This document shows positions 25,338-34,421 of a stretch of 64,000 nucleotides of DNA, one piece after another. Position 1 is the stretch's first letter, and each line of letters opens with the position of its first letter. The DNA is from Rhodospirillum sp. Lineage in GTDB: Bacteria > Pseudomonadota > Alphaproteobacteria > Rhodospirillales > Rhodospirillaceae. A model generated the notes under the pieces. It ran no database searches, was not told where the DNA came from, and was given only the letters and a program-made list of their open reading frames with translations. The position numbers were made by a program, and so were the translations under genes. The stretch is from positions 1 through 64,000 of the forward strand of contig JAIOYK010000030.1 in the NCBI GenBank assembly GCA_021741145.1, given 5' to 3'.

Positions 25338-26261
25338 ATGCGCCTTCCCTTCGCCGCCCCCCTCGCCCTTCCCGTCCTGGCGATCATACTCGCCGGGTCC
25401 GCCACGGCCCAGACGCCGGAGGCGACTCAGCCACCCGCCGTGGAGGAAACCCTGGACTCCCTTCCCTCCCTGGAGGGTCCCATAGCCGCCCAGGACCTGC
25501 TGGGCCTACCCGTGCGCACCTATGGCGGCGCGCCCCCCGTGGCCGTGGTCGACGATCTGCTGATCACCATTGATGGGGTGGTGGACAAACTGGTGCTGGA
25601 CGACGGCACCTTCCTGCGCATGGGGCTGGGCGGCAAACGGGTGGCCCTGCCCTATGACGCGGCCATCGCCGTGCCGGGGCCGGACGGCCTGCCCGTTTAT
25701 CTGAGGATCAACATCGCCAAGGCCTATGGGCAGGTTATCAAGGAATTCCTCTACGATCTGATTTCCCCCAAAAATTACGCGGTGAAGGCCATCATCGGCG
25801 GTCCCGTCTCCGCGGTCGACGCACCGGGGGCGGCCCGGGTCACCGGCTTGACCGTCAGCCAGGGAGGCAAGGTCACGACCGTCGAACTGGACCTGAACCC
25901 GGGCTCCACCGCCACCTCCTGGCCGGTCACCCTGCCCTTTTCCGATCTGCGGATCTCCCGCCCCGGCCCCAAGGAGGAAACCCGCCTCTCGACGCCCCTG
26001 ACCCTGAATCAATTGCGGATACGGGACGCGGCCAACCCGGGGGGGATCACCGATCTGGAAGCCTATCCCTCCGAACCATCCCCATCGCCCCCCATGGCGA
26101 TCCGAGCCTATCCCGCGGCTCCCGTTACACCCACGGCTGGCGACAGGCCCATGCAGGGAACACCACCCCTGGCCGATACCGCTTCCCCATCAGGATGGTC
26201 ACCGGCTCCGGGCGTCGTCCTGCCCGAAACGCCTCCCCCGGATGTTCCATCCATGCGGTAA
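25338..26261 (+). CDS. Secreted PRC-barrel domain protein
   Basis: A Sec signal peptide (residues about 3-24, cleavage near TAQ) precedes a PRC-barrel-like domain. Its segments LLGLPVRTYGGAPPVAVVDDLLITIDG and LVLDDGTFLRMGLGGKRVALPY are typical of that fold. A middle region and a Pro/Ser-rich tail follow. The ATG at 25338 has AGGA upstream. An earlier in-frame start at 24180 overlaps the antisense HDAC gene and is rejected. PRC barrels often occur in RNA-processing and photosynthetic proteins. The role here is unknown. Confidence 0.75.
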   Translation: MRLPFAAPLALPVLAIILAGSATAQTPEATQPPAVEETLDSLPSLEGPIAAQDLLGLPVRTYGGAPPVAVVDDLLITIDGVVDKLVLDDGTFLRMGLGGKRVALPYDAAIAVPGPDGLPVYLRINIAKAYGQVIKEFLYDLISPKNYAVKAIIGGPVSAVDAPGAARVTGLTVSQGGKVTTVELDLNPGSTATSWPVTLPFSDLRISRPGPKEETRLSTPLTLNQLRIRDAANPGGITDLEAYPSEPSPSPPMAIRAYPAAPVTPTAGDRPMQGTPPLADTASPSGWSPAPGVVLPETPPPDVPSMR

Positions 26262-26429
26262 TCCCTCGGAAACTCCAATCACGCGTTAAGCATGCGACGC
26301 ATCATGAAACTGGAGGTTTTTTAAGACCCATTCCAGAGTAGGCCTTTAAACTAGACGGTCCAACCCTTACATCAATCGCGTTCAGGAAGGGGACACCTCG
26401 CGGCAAACTTTGGCGGGAGACCGATACCC

Positions 26430-27677
26430 ATGCTATTCGCGCGATTTCTGAAAGACCGACTGTCCGTCGGTCGCTTGGTCCTTCGGGACGCCAGTGGCGC
26501 CACTTATGTAATGGAAGGATCCGTACCGGGTCCGGACGTGGCGATCCGTCTCACCGATCCCAAACTCCACCACCGTCTGCTCCTGCACCCCCACCTTGCC
26601 GTGGGGGAGGCCTATATGGACGGCACCTTGATCATTGAAAAGGGAGACCTGCGGACCTTCATGGATCTGCTTGGTCGCAATCTGGCGGCCATCGAAGCCC
26701 ATCCCTTGATGCGCCTGCGCCAAAGGCTGTCAACCGCCCTGCGCTGGGTGGACCAGCACAATCCGGTGGGCCGGGCCCAACGCAACGTCGCCCACCACTA
26801 TGACCTATCGGGAGCGCTCTACGACCTGTTCCTGGATGACGATCGGCAGTATTCCTGTGCCTATTACACGTCGGACACCCGCTCTCTGGAGCAGGCCCAG
26901 GCCAACAAAAAGACCCTGATCGCCACCAAACTGCTGCTGGAGCCCGGACAACATGTCCTGGACATCGGTTGTGGATGGGGGGGCATGGCCCTGACCCTGG
27001 CCCGTGACCATGGCGCTCGGGTCACCGGCGTGACCCTGTCCAAGGAACAACTGGCCGTGGCTCAACGGCGCGCCAAGGAAGAGGGGTTGTCCGATAGGGT
27101 CACGTTCCGCCTTCAGGACTACCGGGACCTGACCGAACCCTTTGACAGGATTGTGTCCGTGGGCATGCTCGAGCATGTGGGCGCGGGCCATCTGCGGGAA
27201 TATTTCTCCAAGGTCCGAGACCTGCTGACAGAAGACGGCGTGGCCCTGATCCACTCCATCGGCCGCATGGAGCCCCCGGGCTCCACCAACCCATGGCTGC
27301 GCAAGTATATCTTTCCCGGCGGCTATACTCCGGCCCTTTCGGAAACCATGGCCGCGGTGGAAACCGCGGGGGGTCTCTACGCCACGGACGTGGAAATCCT
27401 GCGCCTTCACTACGCCCACACCCTGGCGAACTGGCACGCACGGTTCACCGAACAGGCCCAGAAGGCGGAAGCCCTTTATGACGTCCGCTTCCGGCGTATG
27501 TGGGAGTTCTACCTTGTGGGTTGCGAGGCCGCTTTCCGCCATTGGAACCAGATGGTCTTTCATCTGCAACTCGCCAAGCGCCAGGACGCCGTGCCACTGA
27601 CCCGGGATTACCTTCTCGACGGCATGCCCAAGGACCGCGTCCGGTCAAGATCGGGGGACCGTCTGGCCGCGGAGTAG
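26430..27677 (+). CDS. cfa: Cyclopropane-fatty-acyl-phospholipid synthase
   Basis: The enzyme methylates cis double bonds of membrane phospholipid acyl chains using S-adenosylmethionine. The 415-residue length fits. The SAM-binding motif is LDIGCGWGGMAL, followed by VTLSKEQLAVAQRRA, with SVGMLEHVGAGHLREYF and WHARFTEQ near the C-terminus, all typical of Cfa. GGAGA precedes the ATG. It converges with znuB. Confidence 0.92.
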   Translation: MLFARFLKDRLSVGRLVLRDASGATYVMEGSVPGPDVAIRLTDPKLHHRLLLHPHLAVGEAYMDGTLIIEKGDLRTFMDLLGRNLAAIEAHPLMRLRQRLSTALRWVDQHNPVGRAQRNVAHHYDLSGALYDLFLDDDRQYSCAYYTSDTRSLEQAQANKKTLIATKLLLEPGQHVLDIGCGWGGMALTLARDHGARVTGVTLSKEQLAVAQRRAKEEGLSDRVTFRLQDYRDLTEPFDRIVSVGMLEHVGAGHLREYFSKVRDLLTEDGVALIHSIGRMEPPGSTNPWLRKYIFPGGYTPALSETMAAVETAGGLYATDVEILRLHYAHTLANWHARFTEQAQKAEALYDVRFRRMWEFYLVGCEAAFRHWNQMVFHLQLAKRQDAVPLTRDYLLDGMPKDRVRSRSGDRLAAE

Positions 27678-27690
27678 GCAACGGCTCGCC

Positions 27691-28506
27691 CTAAATGGAC
27701 ATCTTGGACTCGCGCCGGAGCGCCCAGCCCCGGCGCGACAGCCCTCCCATCACGAAGAGCGTCAGCGCCCCCACGACAATGGAGGGTCCCGCCGGGGTAT
27801 CCCATTCCAGGGAGGCAAGAAGACCCAGCACCACGGCGGTGGCGCCAATCAAGGCGGCGCCAACAGCCATCGCCTCGGGCGTGCGCGCCCAGGCCCGGGC
27901 CGTCGCCGCGGGAATCAGCATCAGGGCCGTGACCAGCAGCACCCCCACCACCTTCATGGCCAGGGCGACCACCAGGGCGACCAGAAGCATCAGCACCAAC
28001 CGAAGCTTATCCGCGGGAATGCCCTCGGCCCGGGCCAGGTCCTCGTCCACCGTCGAGGCCAGCAGGGGGCGCCAAAGGACGATAAGCAAGCTCAATTCCA
28101 CAAGGGCGCCGCCCCAGATCCAGGCGAGATCGCCCCGGGACAGGGCAAGGACATCGCCAAACAGCAAGCCCATCAGATCCACGCGAATCCCCATCAACGC
28201 CACCAGAACCAAGCCCAAGGCCAGGGAGGAATGGGCCATCACCCCCAGGGCCGTGTCCGCCCCCAGAGCCCGGGAGCGAGTCATCCGGGCCAACAGCCCC
28301 GCGAGGGCCAGGGTCACCACCAATACACCCACCAGGGGGGGCAGGGAGAGGGAAAAGCCGAAAGCCACCCCCAAGACCGCCCCATGGGCCATGGTGTCCC
28401 CGAAATAGGCCATGCGCCGCCAGGAGACGAAGCAGCCCAAGGGACCCGCCACCAGGGCGATGCCCAGCCCGCCCAAGAGCGCGCGAATCACGAAATCACT
28501 CAACAT
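27691..28506 (-). CDS. znuB: Zinc ABC transporter permease
   Basis: A polytopic permease of the manganese/zinc/iron family with about eight transmembrane helices in 271 residues. It includes the FGDTMAHGAVLGVAFG region characteristic of ZnuB/MntB permeases. I start at the ATG at 28506, overlapping znuC by 11 bases. A long in-frame extension to 28773 is antisense to znuC and rejected. It should form the channel of the ZnuABC complex in the inner membrane. Confidence 0.92.
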   Translation of the reverse strand: MLSDFVIRALLGGLGIALVAGPLGCFVSWRRMAYFGDTMAHGAVLGVAFGFSLSLPPLVGVLVVTLALAGLLARMTRSRALGADTALGVMAHSSLALGLVLVALMGIRVDLMGLLFGDVLALSRGDLAWIWGGALVELSLLIVLWRPLLASTVDEDLARAEGIPADKLRLVLMLLVALVVALAMKVVGVLLVTALMLIPAATARAWARTPEAMAVGAALIGATAVVLGLLASLEWDTPAGPSIVVGALTLFVMGGLSRRGWALRRESKMSI

Positions 28507-29350
28507 GGCCGGGCTCTCCCTGGGGATGCGGATGTGGAAGGGCATGGCCGTGAGCCTGAGCCCCATGGTCATGCCCGCACCCGCCTGGATCCCCGGAGTC
28601 CGATAGGGGATCATGGGCATGGTCGTGGTGGTGGGTGTAAAGCGCGAAGGCCCGCGCCTGGGCGCCGAACAGGTCGTGGAAGGCGGGATCCCCGGCCACC
28701 GCCTGGGGTGCGCCCGTGCAACAGACGTGACCATTGATGCAAAAGACCCGATCCGTGGACCCCATGACCACATGCAGATCGTGGGAAATCATCAGCACCC
28801 CGCAATGGTGCTCCTTGCGGACCCGATCGATCAGTTCGTAAAGGGCCGCCTCCCCCAATTGATCCACCCCTTGGGTTGGTTCATCCAAGACCAGTAAGTC
28901 GGGCCGCCGGAGCAGGGCCCGGGCCAGCATGACTCGCTGGAACTCTCCCCCCGACAGCCCATCGACCGAAGCCCCGAGTAAGGGTTCCACTCCCGTTTCC
29001 GCGAGCGCCTCCCGCACGCGGGAGCGGGTCGCCCGTTGAGTCAGGGTCATCAGACGCGCCACGGTCAAGGGCAGAATCGGATCCACCTTCAGCTTCTGGG
29101 GTACGTACCCCACGCGCAGACCCGGGGCCCTGGTCACCGAGCCCTTGGACAGGGGCACGAGGCCGAGGAGAGCCTTCACCAGAGTCGTCTTGCCCGCCCC
29201 ATTGGGGCCGATCAAGGTGACCACCTCCCCCCGGTGCACGGCCAGGGATACATCCCGCAGGATCGCGCGCCCGCCTAAGGTCACCGCCACATCCCGCAAG
29301 GTTACCAGACGGTCGGTACCTGGGGGAGCCAATCGGTCGATCATGGTCAT
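28496..29350 (-). CDS. znuC: Zinc ABC transporter ATPase
   Basis: The 284-residue ATPase has Walker A GPNGAGKTT (residues 48-56), signature LSGGEFQRVMLARAL, Walker B LLVLDEP and a switch histidine in ISHDLH. The C-terminal tail is His/Asp-rich (YTHHHDHAHD and later GCGHDHG), as is common in ZnuC. It overlaps zur by 4 bases upstream and znuB by 11 bases downstream, so the three are one transcription unit. Confidence 0.94.
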   Translation of the reverse strand: MTMIDRLAPPGTDRLVTLRDVAVTLGGRAILRDVSLAVHRGEVVTLIGPNGAGKTTLVKALLGLVPLSKGSVTRAPGLRVGYVPQKLKVDPILPLTVARLMTLTQRATRSRVREALAETGVEPLLGASVDGLSGGEFQRVMLARALLRRPDLLVLDEPTQGVDQLGEAALYELIDRVRKEHHCGVLMISHDLHVVMGSTDRVFCINGHVCCTGAPQAVAGDPAFHDLFGAQARAFALYTHHHDHAHDPLSDSGDPGGCGHDHGAQAHGHALPHPHPQGEPGHVE

Positions 29351-29898
29351 GGCCGAGCCGTCCCGGAGCGGCAGTGAACGCAGAGGCCCGGCACTTCGAC
29401 AATGGCCGGTTCCGGCTCGAAATCAACTGCGTCCGCCGCACCCTTGAGAATAAGATTGACGCCGGTATCCGTGAGTTCCGTCACCGCGCGGCAGTTCCGA
29501 CAGATAAGGAATTGGGCACCATGGTCCTTGCGGGGATGGGCACAGGCGACGAAGGCATTCAGACTCGTAATCCGGTGAACCAGTCCCAACTCCACCAGGA
29601 AATCCAGGGCCCGGTAGACGGACATGGGCGCCGGGCGGGACTGTCCCGCCTCCGCGATCCGCTCGATAATGTCGTAGGCGCCCAAGGCCCCATGAACCGC
29701 GTCCCGCAACAGGATCTCCAGCACCCGGGAGCGAGCCGCGGTCAGCTTGGCCCCCTTGTCCTCGCAACGGGCCTTGGCCTCCGCCAGCCCCCGGGCAAGA
29801 CAAGCCCCGTGGTCATGCCCGGGGGCTGGCGGAACCGCCATGGATGGCGGACCGGAGGATACCGAGGAAATCGGCGACGGGGATTCGGATCGGATCAC
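29347..29898 (-). CDS. zur: Zinc uptake regulator (Fur family)
   Basis: A Fur-family repressor of 183 residues with a winged helix (SVYRALDFLVELGLVHRITSLNAF) and two CxxC zinc-binding pairs, CRNC and CVHC. A His-containing N-terminal segment (GHDHGAC) precedes the helix-turn-helix. Adjacency to znuC, znuB and znuA makes Zur far more likely than Fur or PerR. It should repress the divergent znu genes when zinc is plentiful and probably autoregulates. Confidence 0.93.
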   Translation of the reverse strand: MIRSESPSPISSVSSGPPSMAVPPAPGHDHGACLARGLAEAKARCEDKGAKLTAARSRVLEILLRDAVHGALGAYDIIERIAEAGQSRPAPMSVYRALDFLVELGLVHRITSLNAFVACAHPRKDHGAQFLICRNCRAVTELTDTGVNLILKGAADAVDFEPEPAIVEVPGLCVHCRSGTARP

Positions 29899-29908
29899 GG
29901 TGCACCCT

Positions 29909-29930
29909 TTGTGATGTTATCACATAACAA
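29909..29930. promoter_or_regulatory. Zur-box-like palindrome 1
   Basis: This 22-base segment in the zur-znuA divergent region matches its own reverse complement at 18 of 22 positions, centred between 29919 and 29920. It contains ATGTTATCACAT with flanking AACAA, resembling the TGTTATnnnATAACA-type alphaproteobacterial Zur site. It lies 11 bases before the zur start codon. Confidence 0.65.
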
Positions 29931-29938
29931 GCTTGAAA

Positions 29939-29960
29939 GACGTTATAACATAACATATAA
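29939..29960. promoter_or_regulatory. Zur-box-like palindrome 2
   Basis: A second AT-rich symmetric site with core GTTATAAC (29942-29949) and following ATAACAT. It lies 46 bases upstream of znuA. Two sites suggest separate control of the two divergent units. Confidence 0.6.
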
Positions 29961-30005
29961 AGTCCTACCAGCGAAGTCACTTTCCACGAACCCAAAGGTC
30001 TCGAT

Positions 30006-30995
30006 ATGCATCCCTCCCGCGCCCTTCCCTTTGCGTCCCTCGTCCTTCCCCTGACCATGGTCGCCTCCATGCCCGCCCTCGCGGCGGAGGGCGGTGCTCC
30101 CACCGTGGTCGTGGATATCGCCCCGCTTCAAGGCCTGGTGGCCTCGGTCATGGGCGACCTGGGCGAGCCCCATCTCCTGGTTCCCAATGGGGCTTCGCCC
30201 CATGACTTCGCCCTCCGCCCCTCCGACGCCCGAAGCCTGGGCGAGGCCGATCTGGTGGTTTGGGTTGGACCGGGACTCTCCCCGTTCCTGACCAAACCGC
30301 TGGAGACCTTGGCGAGCAAGGCCCAATCCCTGGAAATGGAAGATTTGGAAGGCGTGACCCTTCTGCCTTATCGCGATCTCGACGGCGAGGAAGGGGATCA
30401 CGACGAGGACCATGACCATGCCGAGGATCATGGCGCGGAGGATACCCATGGGGACGGGCACCATCACCATGCCGGAAACATCGATCCTCATATGTGGCTT
30501 TCGCCGGACAACGGATTGGAGCTGATCACAGCGGTTGAATCCGCCCTTTCGACTTTGGATCCAGCCCATGCCGCCACCTACGCCGCCAACGCGGAGGCTA
30601 CCCGAACCCGAATCGGCGCACTGAAGTCCTGGATGGAAGGCGAGCTCAGGCCCCTGGCGGACAAGCGTTACATGGTCTTCCACGACGCCTATCAATACGT
30701 GGAAACCCTGGGAGGTCCCAAGGCGGTGGGCGCGTTGACTCTCTCGCCGGAGGTCAATCCGGGCGCCAAGCATCTGTCGAAAATTCGGGCGCGCCTGTCG
30801 GCGGACAATGTGGCCTGCGTCTTCGCCGAACCACAATTCCCCACCGCCTTGGTGGACCGGGTGATCGAAGGAACGGCGACCCGGGCCGCCGTCCTGGATC
30901 CCCTTGGGGCTGGAGTCCCGCCCGGTCCCGGCCATTACGAGGCGACCCTGCGCGATCTGACGGACACCCTGACGTCCTGCCTGTCCGGCGAATAG
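30006..30995 (+). CDS. znuA: Zinc ABC transporter periplasmic binding protein
   Basis: A 329-residue solute-binding protein with a Sec signal peptide (cleavage near ALA). It has the ZnuA fold and a His/Asp-rich loop at about residues 128-158 (HDEDHDHAEDHG and later HHHH), typical of high-affinity zinc scavengers. Other conserved parts are NGASPHDFALRPSD, IDPHMWLSPDN and VFHDAYQYVE. It is divergent from zur-znuC-znuB with two Zur-like boxes between. Confidence 0.94.
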   Translation: MHPSRALPFASLVLPLTMVASMPALAAEGGAPTVVVDIAPLQGLVASVMGDLGEPHLLVPNGASPHDFALRPSDARSLGEADLVVWVGPGLSPFLTKPLETLASKAQSLEMEDLEGVTLLPYRDLDGEEGDHDEDHDHAEDHGAEDTHGDGHHHHAGNIDPHMWLSPDNGLELITAVESALSTLDPAHAATYAANAEATRTRIGALKSWMEGELRPLADKRYMVFHDAYQYVETLGGPKAVGALTLSPEVNPGAKHLSKIRARLSADNVACVFAEPQFPTALVDRVIEGTATRAAVLDPLGAGVPPGPGHYEATLRDLTDTLTSCLSGE

Positions 30996-31012
30996 CGGTG
31001 CCGTCGGGGCGG

Positions 31013-31222
31013 TCAGTCGTCCAGCCGAAACCCGGCCTGCAAGGCCACTTGGAAGTGCTGGACCTGACCGTCCTTGACCCAACCACGGATCTCTTTCACC
31101 TCGAACCAATCGATGTTGCGGACGCTTTCGCTGGCCTTGCCGATGGCGCCTTGAATGGCGGCCTCCAGGCTTTCTTTCGACGTGCCCACCAAGTCGATTT
31201 TCTTGTACACATGATCCGTCAT
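31013..31222 (-). CDS. Dodecin family flavin-binding protein
   Basis: The 69-residue product matches the dodecin family: VYKKIDLVGTSKESLEAAIQ, then IDWFEVKEIRGWV, with Trp residues that stack on flavin in the dodecameric hollow sphere. GAGGAGG lies just upstream of the ATG at 31222, so I prefer this start to the one at 31306. Dodecins store or buffer flavins, CoA or similar ligands in the cytoplasm. Confidence 0.88.
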   Translation of the reverse strand: MTDHVYKKIDLVGTSKESLEAAIQGAIGKASESVRNIDWFEVKEIRGWVKDGQVQHFQVALQAGFRLDD

Positions 31223-31320
31223 GGATGCCTCCTCGGTTTTGCTATCACACCAACGGATGGGCATCCGGACCGGTTCCCAACACGGGCCGATCTCCATTCC
31301 CTTCATCGGATCAACGCATC

Positions 31321-31704
31321 ATGTCGCGAACGCTTATTTCCTCGGGCAGTGATTTCGAGAAAGTCGCCGGATACTCCCGCGCCGTCGTCGATGGCAATTG
31401 GGTTTTCGTTTCCGGGACCACGGGTTTTGACTACGACACCATGACCTTACCCGAAAGCCTGGAGGACCAGACCCGCCAGGCGCTAAAGAACATCGCCAAG
31501 GCCCTGGACCAGGCCGGATCGTCCATGGCGGACGTGGTCCGCGCCTTCTACATCGTCACCGAACGCGAATACGCCGCCATTGCCTTCCCTATCCTGGGCG
31601 AGACCTTCGGCAAGGTCCGTCCGGCGGCAACCATGATCGTCGCTGGCCTGATCGATGAGGCCATGAAAATCGAAATCCAGGTAACGGCACGCAAGCGGCC
31701 GTAA
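31321..31704 (+). CDS. RidA/YjgF family protein
   Basis: A 127-residue RidA-type protein with VFVSGTTGFDY, QALKNIAKALDQAGSSMADVV and VRPAATMIVAGLIDEAMKIEIQ. The last segment includes the usual arginine and glutamate region for imine hydrolysis (RPAxTxxxVxxL-x2-xxxxIE). It is likely an enamine/imine deaminase of the cytoplasm, but this subfamily is divergent. It is divergent from dodecin. Confidence 0.85.
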   Translation: MSRTLISSGSDFEKVAGYSRAVVDGNWVFVSGTTGFDYDTMTLPESLEDQTRQALKNIAKALDQAGSSMADVVRAFYIVTEREYAAIAFPILGETFGKVRPAATMIVAGLIDEAMKIEIQVTARKRP

Positions 31705-31722
31705 AAGTCCCATGGCGAGAGA

Positions 31723-31746
31723 GTCCCGCCTTGCGGAGGGCGGGAC
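31723..31746. other. Short GC-rich hairpin
   Basis: GTCCCGCC (31723-31730) pairs with GGCGGGAC (31739-31746) around an 8-base loop between the RidA and glutaredoxin genes. No T-tract follows, so termination is uncertain. Confidence 0.4.
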
Positions 31747-31806
31747 ACCGTTCATATATAGGACATCTTCCCAGCGCCCCGCACACTCCGACCCAGGGAG
31801 CCCACG

Positions 31807-32061
31807 ATGGCCATCGAAATCTACACAAAGACCGACTGCATCTTTTGCAAGAAGGCCAAGGCTTGGTTTACCGCGCATTCCCTCCCCTATGAGGAGAAAG
31901 ATGTGTCCAACGTGACCTCCTTTTCCGCCATGCAGGAGCGGATTCCCGAGGCCAAGACCGTGCCCCAGATCATCATCGATGGCAATGTGATCGGCGGCTA
32001 TGACACCCTGATGCAATACGAACAGCCCATCCTCGAGAAGCTGAGGAAGTCCTATGCCTGA
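31807..32061 (+). CDS. grxC: Glutaredoxin 3-type
   Basis: An 84-residue glutaredoxin with the dithiol active site CIFC (after TKTD) and the glutathione-binding TVPQIIIDG and GGYDTL segments. It reduces disulfides using glutathione in the cytoplasm. AGGGAG lies just upstream of the ATG. It is the last typical-composition gene before the AT-rich island. Confidence 0.92.
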   Translation: MAIEIYTKTDCIFCKKAKAWFTAHSLPYEEKDVSNVTSFSAMQERIPEAKTVPQIIIDGNVIGGYDTLMQYEQPILEKLRKSYA

Positions 32062-32526
32062 TCCTCTCGTGCTTCGGCCCAAGCGAAGGCTTCAGCCGGA
32101 ATAGGGGTTGAATCATGGACAAAGGCTTAATTCACTGGCCGGTGAATATTCTGGCTGTTGAATATTTTGAAGGCGTCTACGCACCAAACCATTGGCATCA
32201 TAATCAACCCCAAGGTTCGTGAGGAATTGTCTATTATTCTTGCAGAAGGGACTCTTTTTCATACGTCACAAATAATCCAAGTGGCCAATTGAGCGCCATT
32301 TGATTACAACAATTTCATTGACAAAATGAACCAAAATCCCCTCATGCAAGATTATCTACATTTAGGTGCGAAAGACAATCGTGGCACGCATAAATATAAA
32401 TAGAATGAAGTGCCCGACTAAATCATTCGCAACTCCAGTTTCATATGCTACGATCCATCGCCGTGGATAAATTGTACTGTTGTGCAAATGCGGAATGAAT
32501 TTCCACCTATAGAAAGATAGAGCCTT
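32062..32526. other. Left edge of an AT-rich island, non-coding
   Basis: Composition turns AT-rich within about 50-60 bases of the glutaredoxin stop, and no gene is supported before 32527. The stretch is full of short stops on both strands. I see no integrase, tRNA or direct repeat marking a boundary here. Confidence 0.5.
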
Positions 32527-33474
32527 ATGCTGTCCATTGAATATCATTTAGTTACGGAGCACCCTTCGATAAAGCGCATACCAAGTATAGGGCCCGAAAA
32601 GTTAGAACTACAGATTCAAAAACTCAAATCTGTTTACAACCCATTGACACCTGACGACATACTTGCTTTATCAGTCGGAACTAAAGAATACCCAAAAGAT
32701 TCTTTCTTTTTAACATTTGATGACTCCTTTGCACCTACAGTTGATTGTGCATTACCGATTTTGAAAGAACATGGTTTGAAGGGCTGCTTTTTTGTTTATA
32801 CTGAGGTTATCGGCAGATCTTTTCTAACAACACTCGAAAAGCAGCGTGTTCTACAATATATGGCTGGGCCATACGAACTGTTTCTTGAGAACTTTAAACG
32901 TACAAGCCTTTCTCTTTACGACTCCTTGCCGAAAGATATTTTCACTTGCTCTCAAGATCGGTATGAAGCGATAATTGGAAGTTATTTGGCCGAATGGAGT
33001 TTTTATACTTTAGAAGAAAGATATTATAGGTTTTTAAGAGATACATTCATCACTCCGGATCAATGCGAAGTGATTTTCACAACAATGTTCAAAGAAAGAT
33101 TTACTTCCAGTGAAGAAAAAGATCTTGCCAATGCGCTCTACATTTCCCCGGATCAGTTACTAAGGATTAAAAGTGAAGGGCATGCAATTGGCGGTCATTC
33201 ACATAGCCACCCGTTCTCCCTCACTGGGCTAGATGATAGAAACCTGTCACACGAATTGATCCATTCAAAAGAGTTGATAGAGCAGATTATCGAAGATGAG
33301 GTTACCTTCTTAGCCTATCCCAATGGGCACGTAGACAATAGGGTGATAGACGAAGCTAAGAGGGCAGGCTATCTATGTGGCTTCTCGACAATTAATGATC
33401 TTTGCACCTTGGATAGAGCTTTCAATATTCCTCGTCGTGACGCCGCTGACCTTCCAAAATTTCTCCAAGTGTGA
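32527..33474 (+). CDS. Polysaccharide deacetylase (NodB-like) family protein
   Basis: A 315-residue NodB-homology protein. The metal-binding motifs are visible as FFLTFDDS (TFDD motif), IGGHSHSHPFSLT (H-x3-H type) and VTFLAYPNGHVDN. Such enzymes remove N- or O-acetyl groups from polysaccharides or related sugars. Low GC, with many AAA/ATT/TTA-type codons, sets it apart from the neighbouring genome. It is the first gene of the island, 77 bases before the formyltransferase gene. Confidence 0.85.
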   Translation: MLSIEYHLVTEHPSIKRIPSIGPEKLELQIQKLKSVYNPLTPDDILALSVGTKEYPKDSFFLTFDDSFAPTVDCALPILKEHGLKGCFFVYTEVIGRSFLTTLEKQRVLQYMAGPYELFLENFKRTSLSLYDSLPKDIFTCSQDRYEAIIGSYLAEWSFYTLEERYYRFLRDTFITPDQCEVIFTTMFKERFTSSEEKDLANALYISPDQLLRIKSEGHAIGGHSHSHPFSLTGLDDRNLSHELIHSKELIEQIIEDEVTFLAYPNGHVDNRVIDEAKRAGYLCGFSTINDLCTLDRAFNIPRRDAADLPKFLQV

Positions 33475-33551
33475 CAGGTCAATATAAATGCAAGATCTCG
33501 GAGAGCAGCTTTATCTTCTATTTTTTTGGCTGAAATTGCAGGTGAAATTTC

Positions 33552-34388
33552 ATGAGCATTTCTAAAAAGAACGGTAGGTTACGCGTACTACTCGCGACAT
33601 CAAATGCCAGGAGGCATCGGGCATTCATTGAGCGACTTTCTAGATATGATGTGGATGTTCTGGTGGTTTCAGAAAGCCAGCCAATAGACACTGGAAGTGT
33701 GAGAGTCCAGTCGATAGGGTTAGGTCCCAGTGTAGCACAACACTTCAAAAACATTGCTTTCGCCGAGCAGAAAATATTTGGCCCGTCAAAAGTTATAAAT
33801 TTGAATTGCTCAATCCTCCCAATTTCCTTGGGAGAAATAAACCATGCGGACTGCTTTGAAGAAATAAAAAGGTTCACCCCGAACATTGCATTCGTTTTTG
33901 GAAGCTCTTGGATCAAGCAGCCGTTGATAGGTTATTTGGAAAAAGTGGATTCCTATAATATTCACATGGGGGTATCCCCTTATTACAGGGGACATAGCAC
34001 TAATTTTTGGGCGTTCTGGAGGGGGGAGCCTCAGTTTGTGGGAGCCACCATCCTGAAACTAAATAAGGAGCTCGATGCAGGCGCGATTGTTGCCCACGTT
34101 CGTCCGCAACTTATAGACGCCGATGATTATTATATGTATAGCATGCGGGTCGCGGATCAGGCGATCCAAACATGCTCCGACATTATAACGAATGCAATTG
34201 AAGGATTAAAGCCTCGCCAACACGTTGGAGTTGATCCAGAATCCATCTCCTATTTCAAGAGCTCTGAATTCACTGACAACGTTGCGAAGGAATTTCTTGA
34301 AGGCCATGAAAAAATGATGAGGAAATACATTGAATCCGGCGTTCTCCTAGGCAATCATTTATGGCAAATACCTTTAGTATTTGAATAA
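33552..34388 (+). CDS. Formyltransferase-family protein
   Basis: The 278-residue product has a formyl-transferase fold pattern: NIHMGVSPYYRG (with the catalytic-type NxH), FVGATILKLNKELDAGAIVA (the conserved Asp region), and an N-terminal Rossmann-like half. Relatives transfer formyl groups from N10-formyl-THF to amino sugars, as in dTDP-Qui4N or GNA modification, or to methionyl-tRNA. Context with a deacetylase suggests an amino sugar on a surface polymer. That substrate is inference. Confidence 0.8.
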   Translation: MSISKKNGRLRVLLATSNARRHRAFIERLSRYDVDVLVVSESQPIDTGSVRVQSIGLGPSVAQHFKNIAFAEQKIFGPSKVINLNCSILPISLGEINHADCFEEIKRFTPNIAFVFGSSWIKQPLIGYLEKVDSYNIHMGVSPYYRGHSTNFWAFWRGEPQFVGATILKLNKELDAGAIVAHVRPQLIDADDYYMYSMRVADQAIQTCSDIITNAIEGLKPRQHVGVDPESISYFKSSEFTDNVAKEFLEGHEKMMRKYIESGVLLGNHLWQIPLVFE

Positions 34389-34421
34389 AATCTTTAGAGA
34401 TACTTTCGAGAAAATGAGCTG

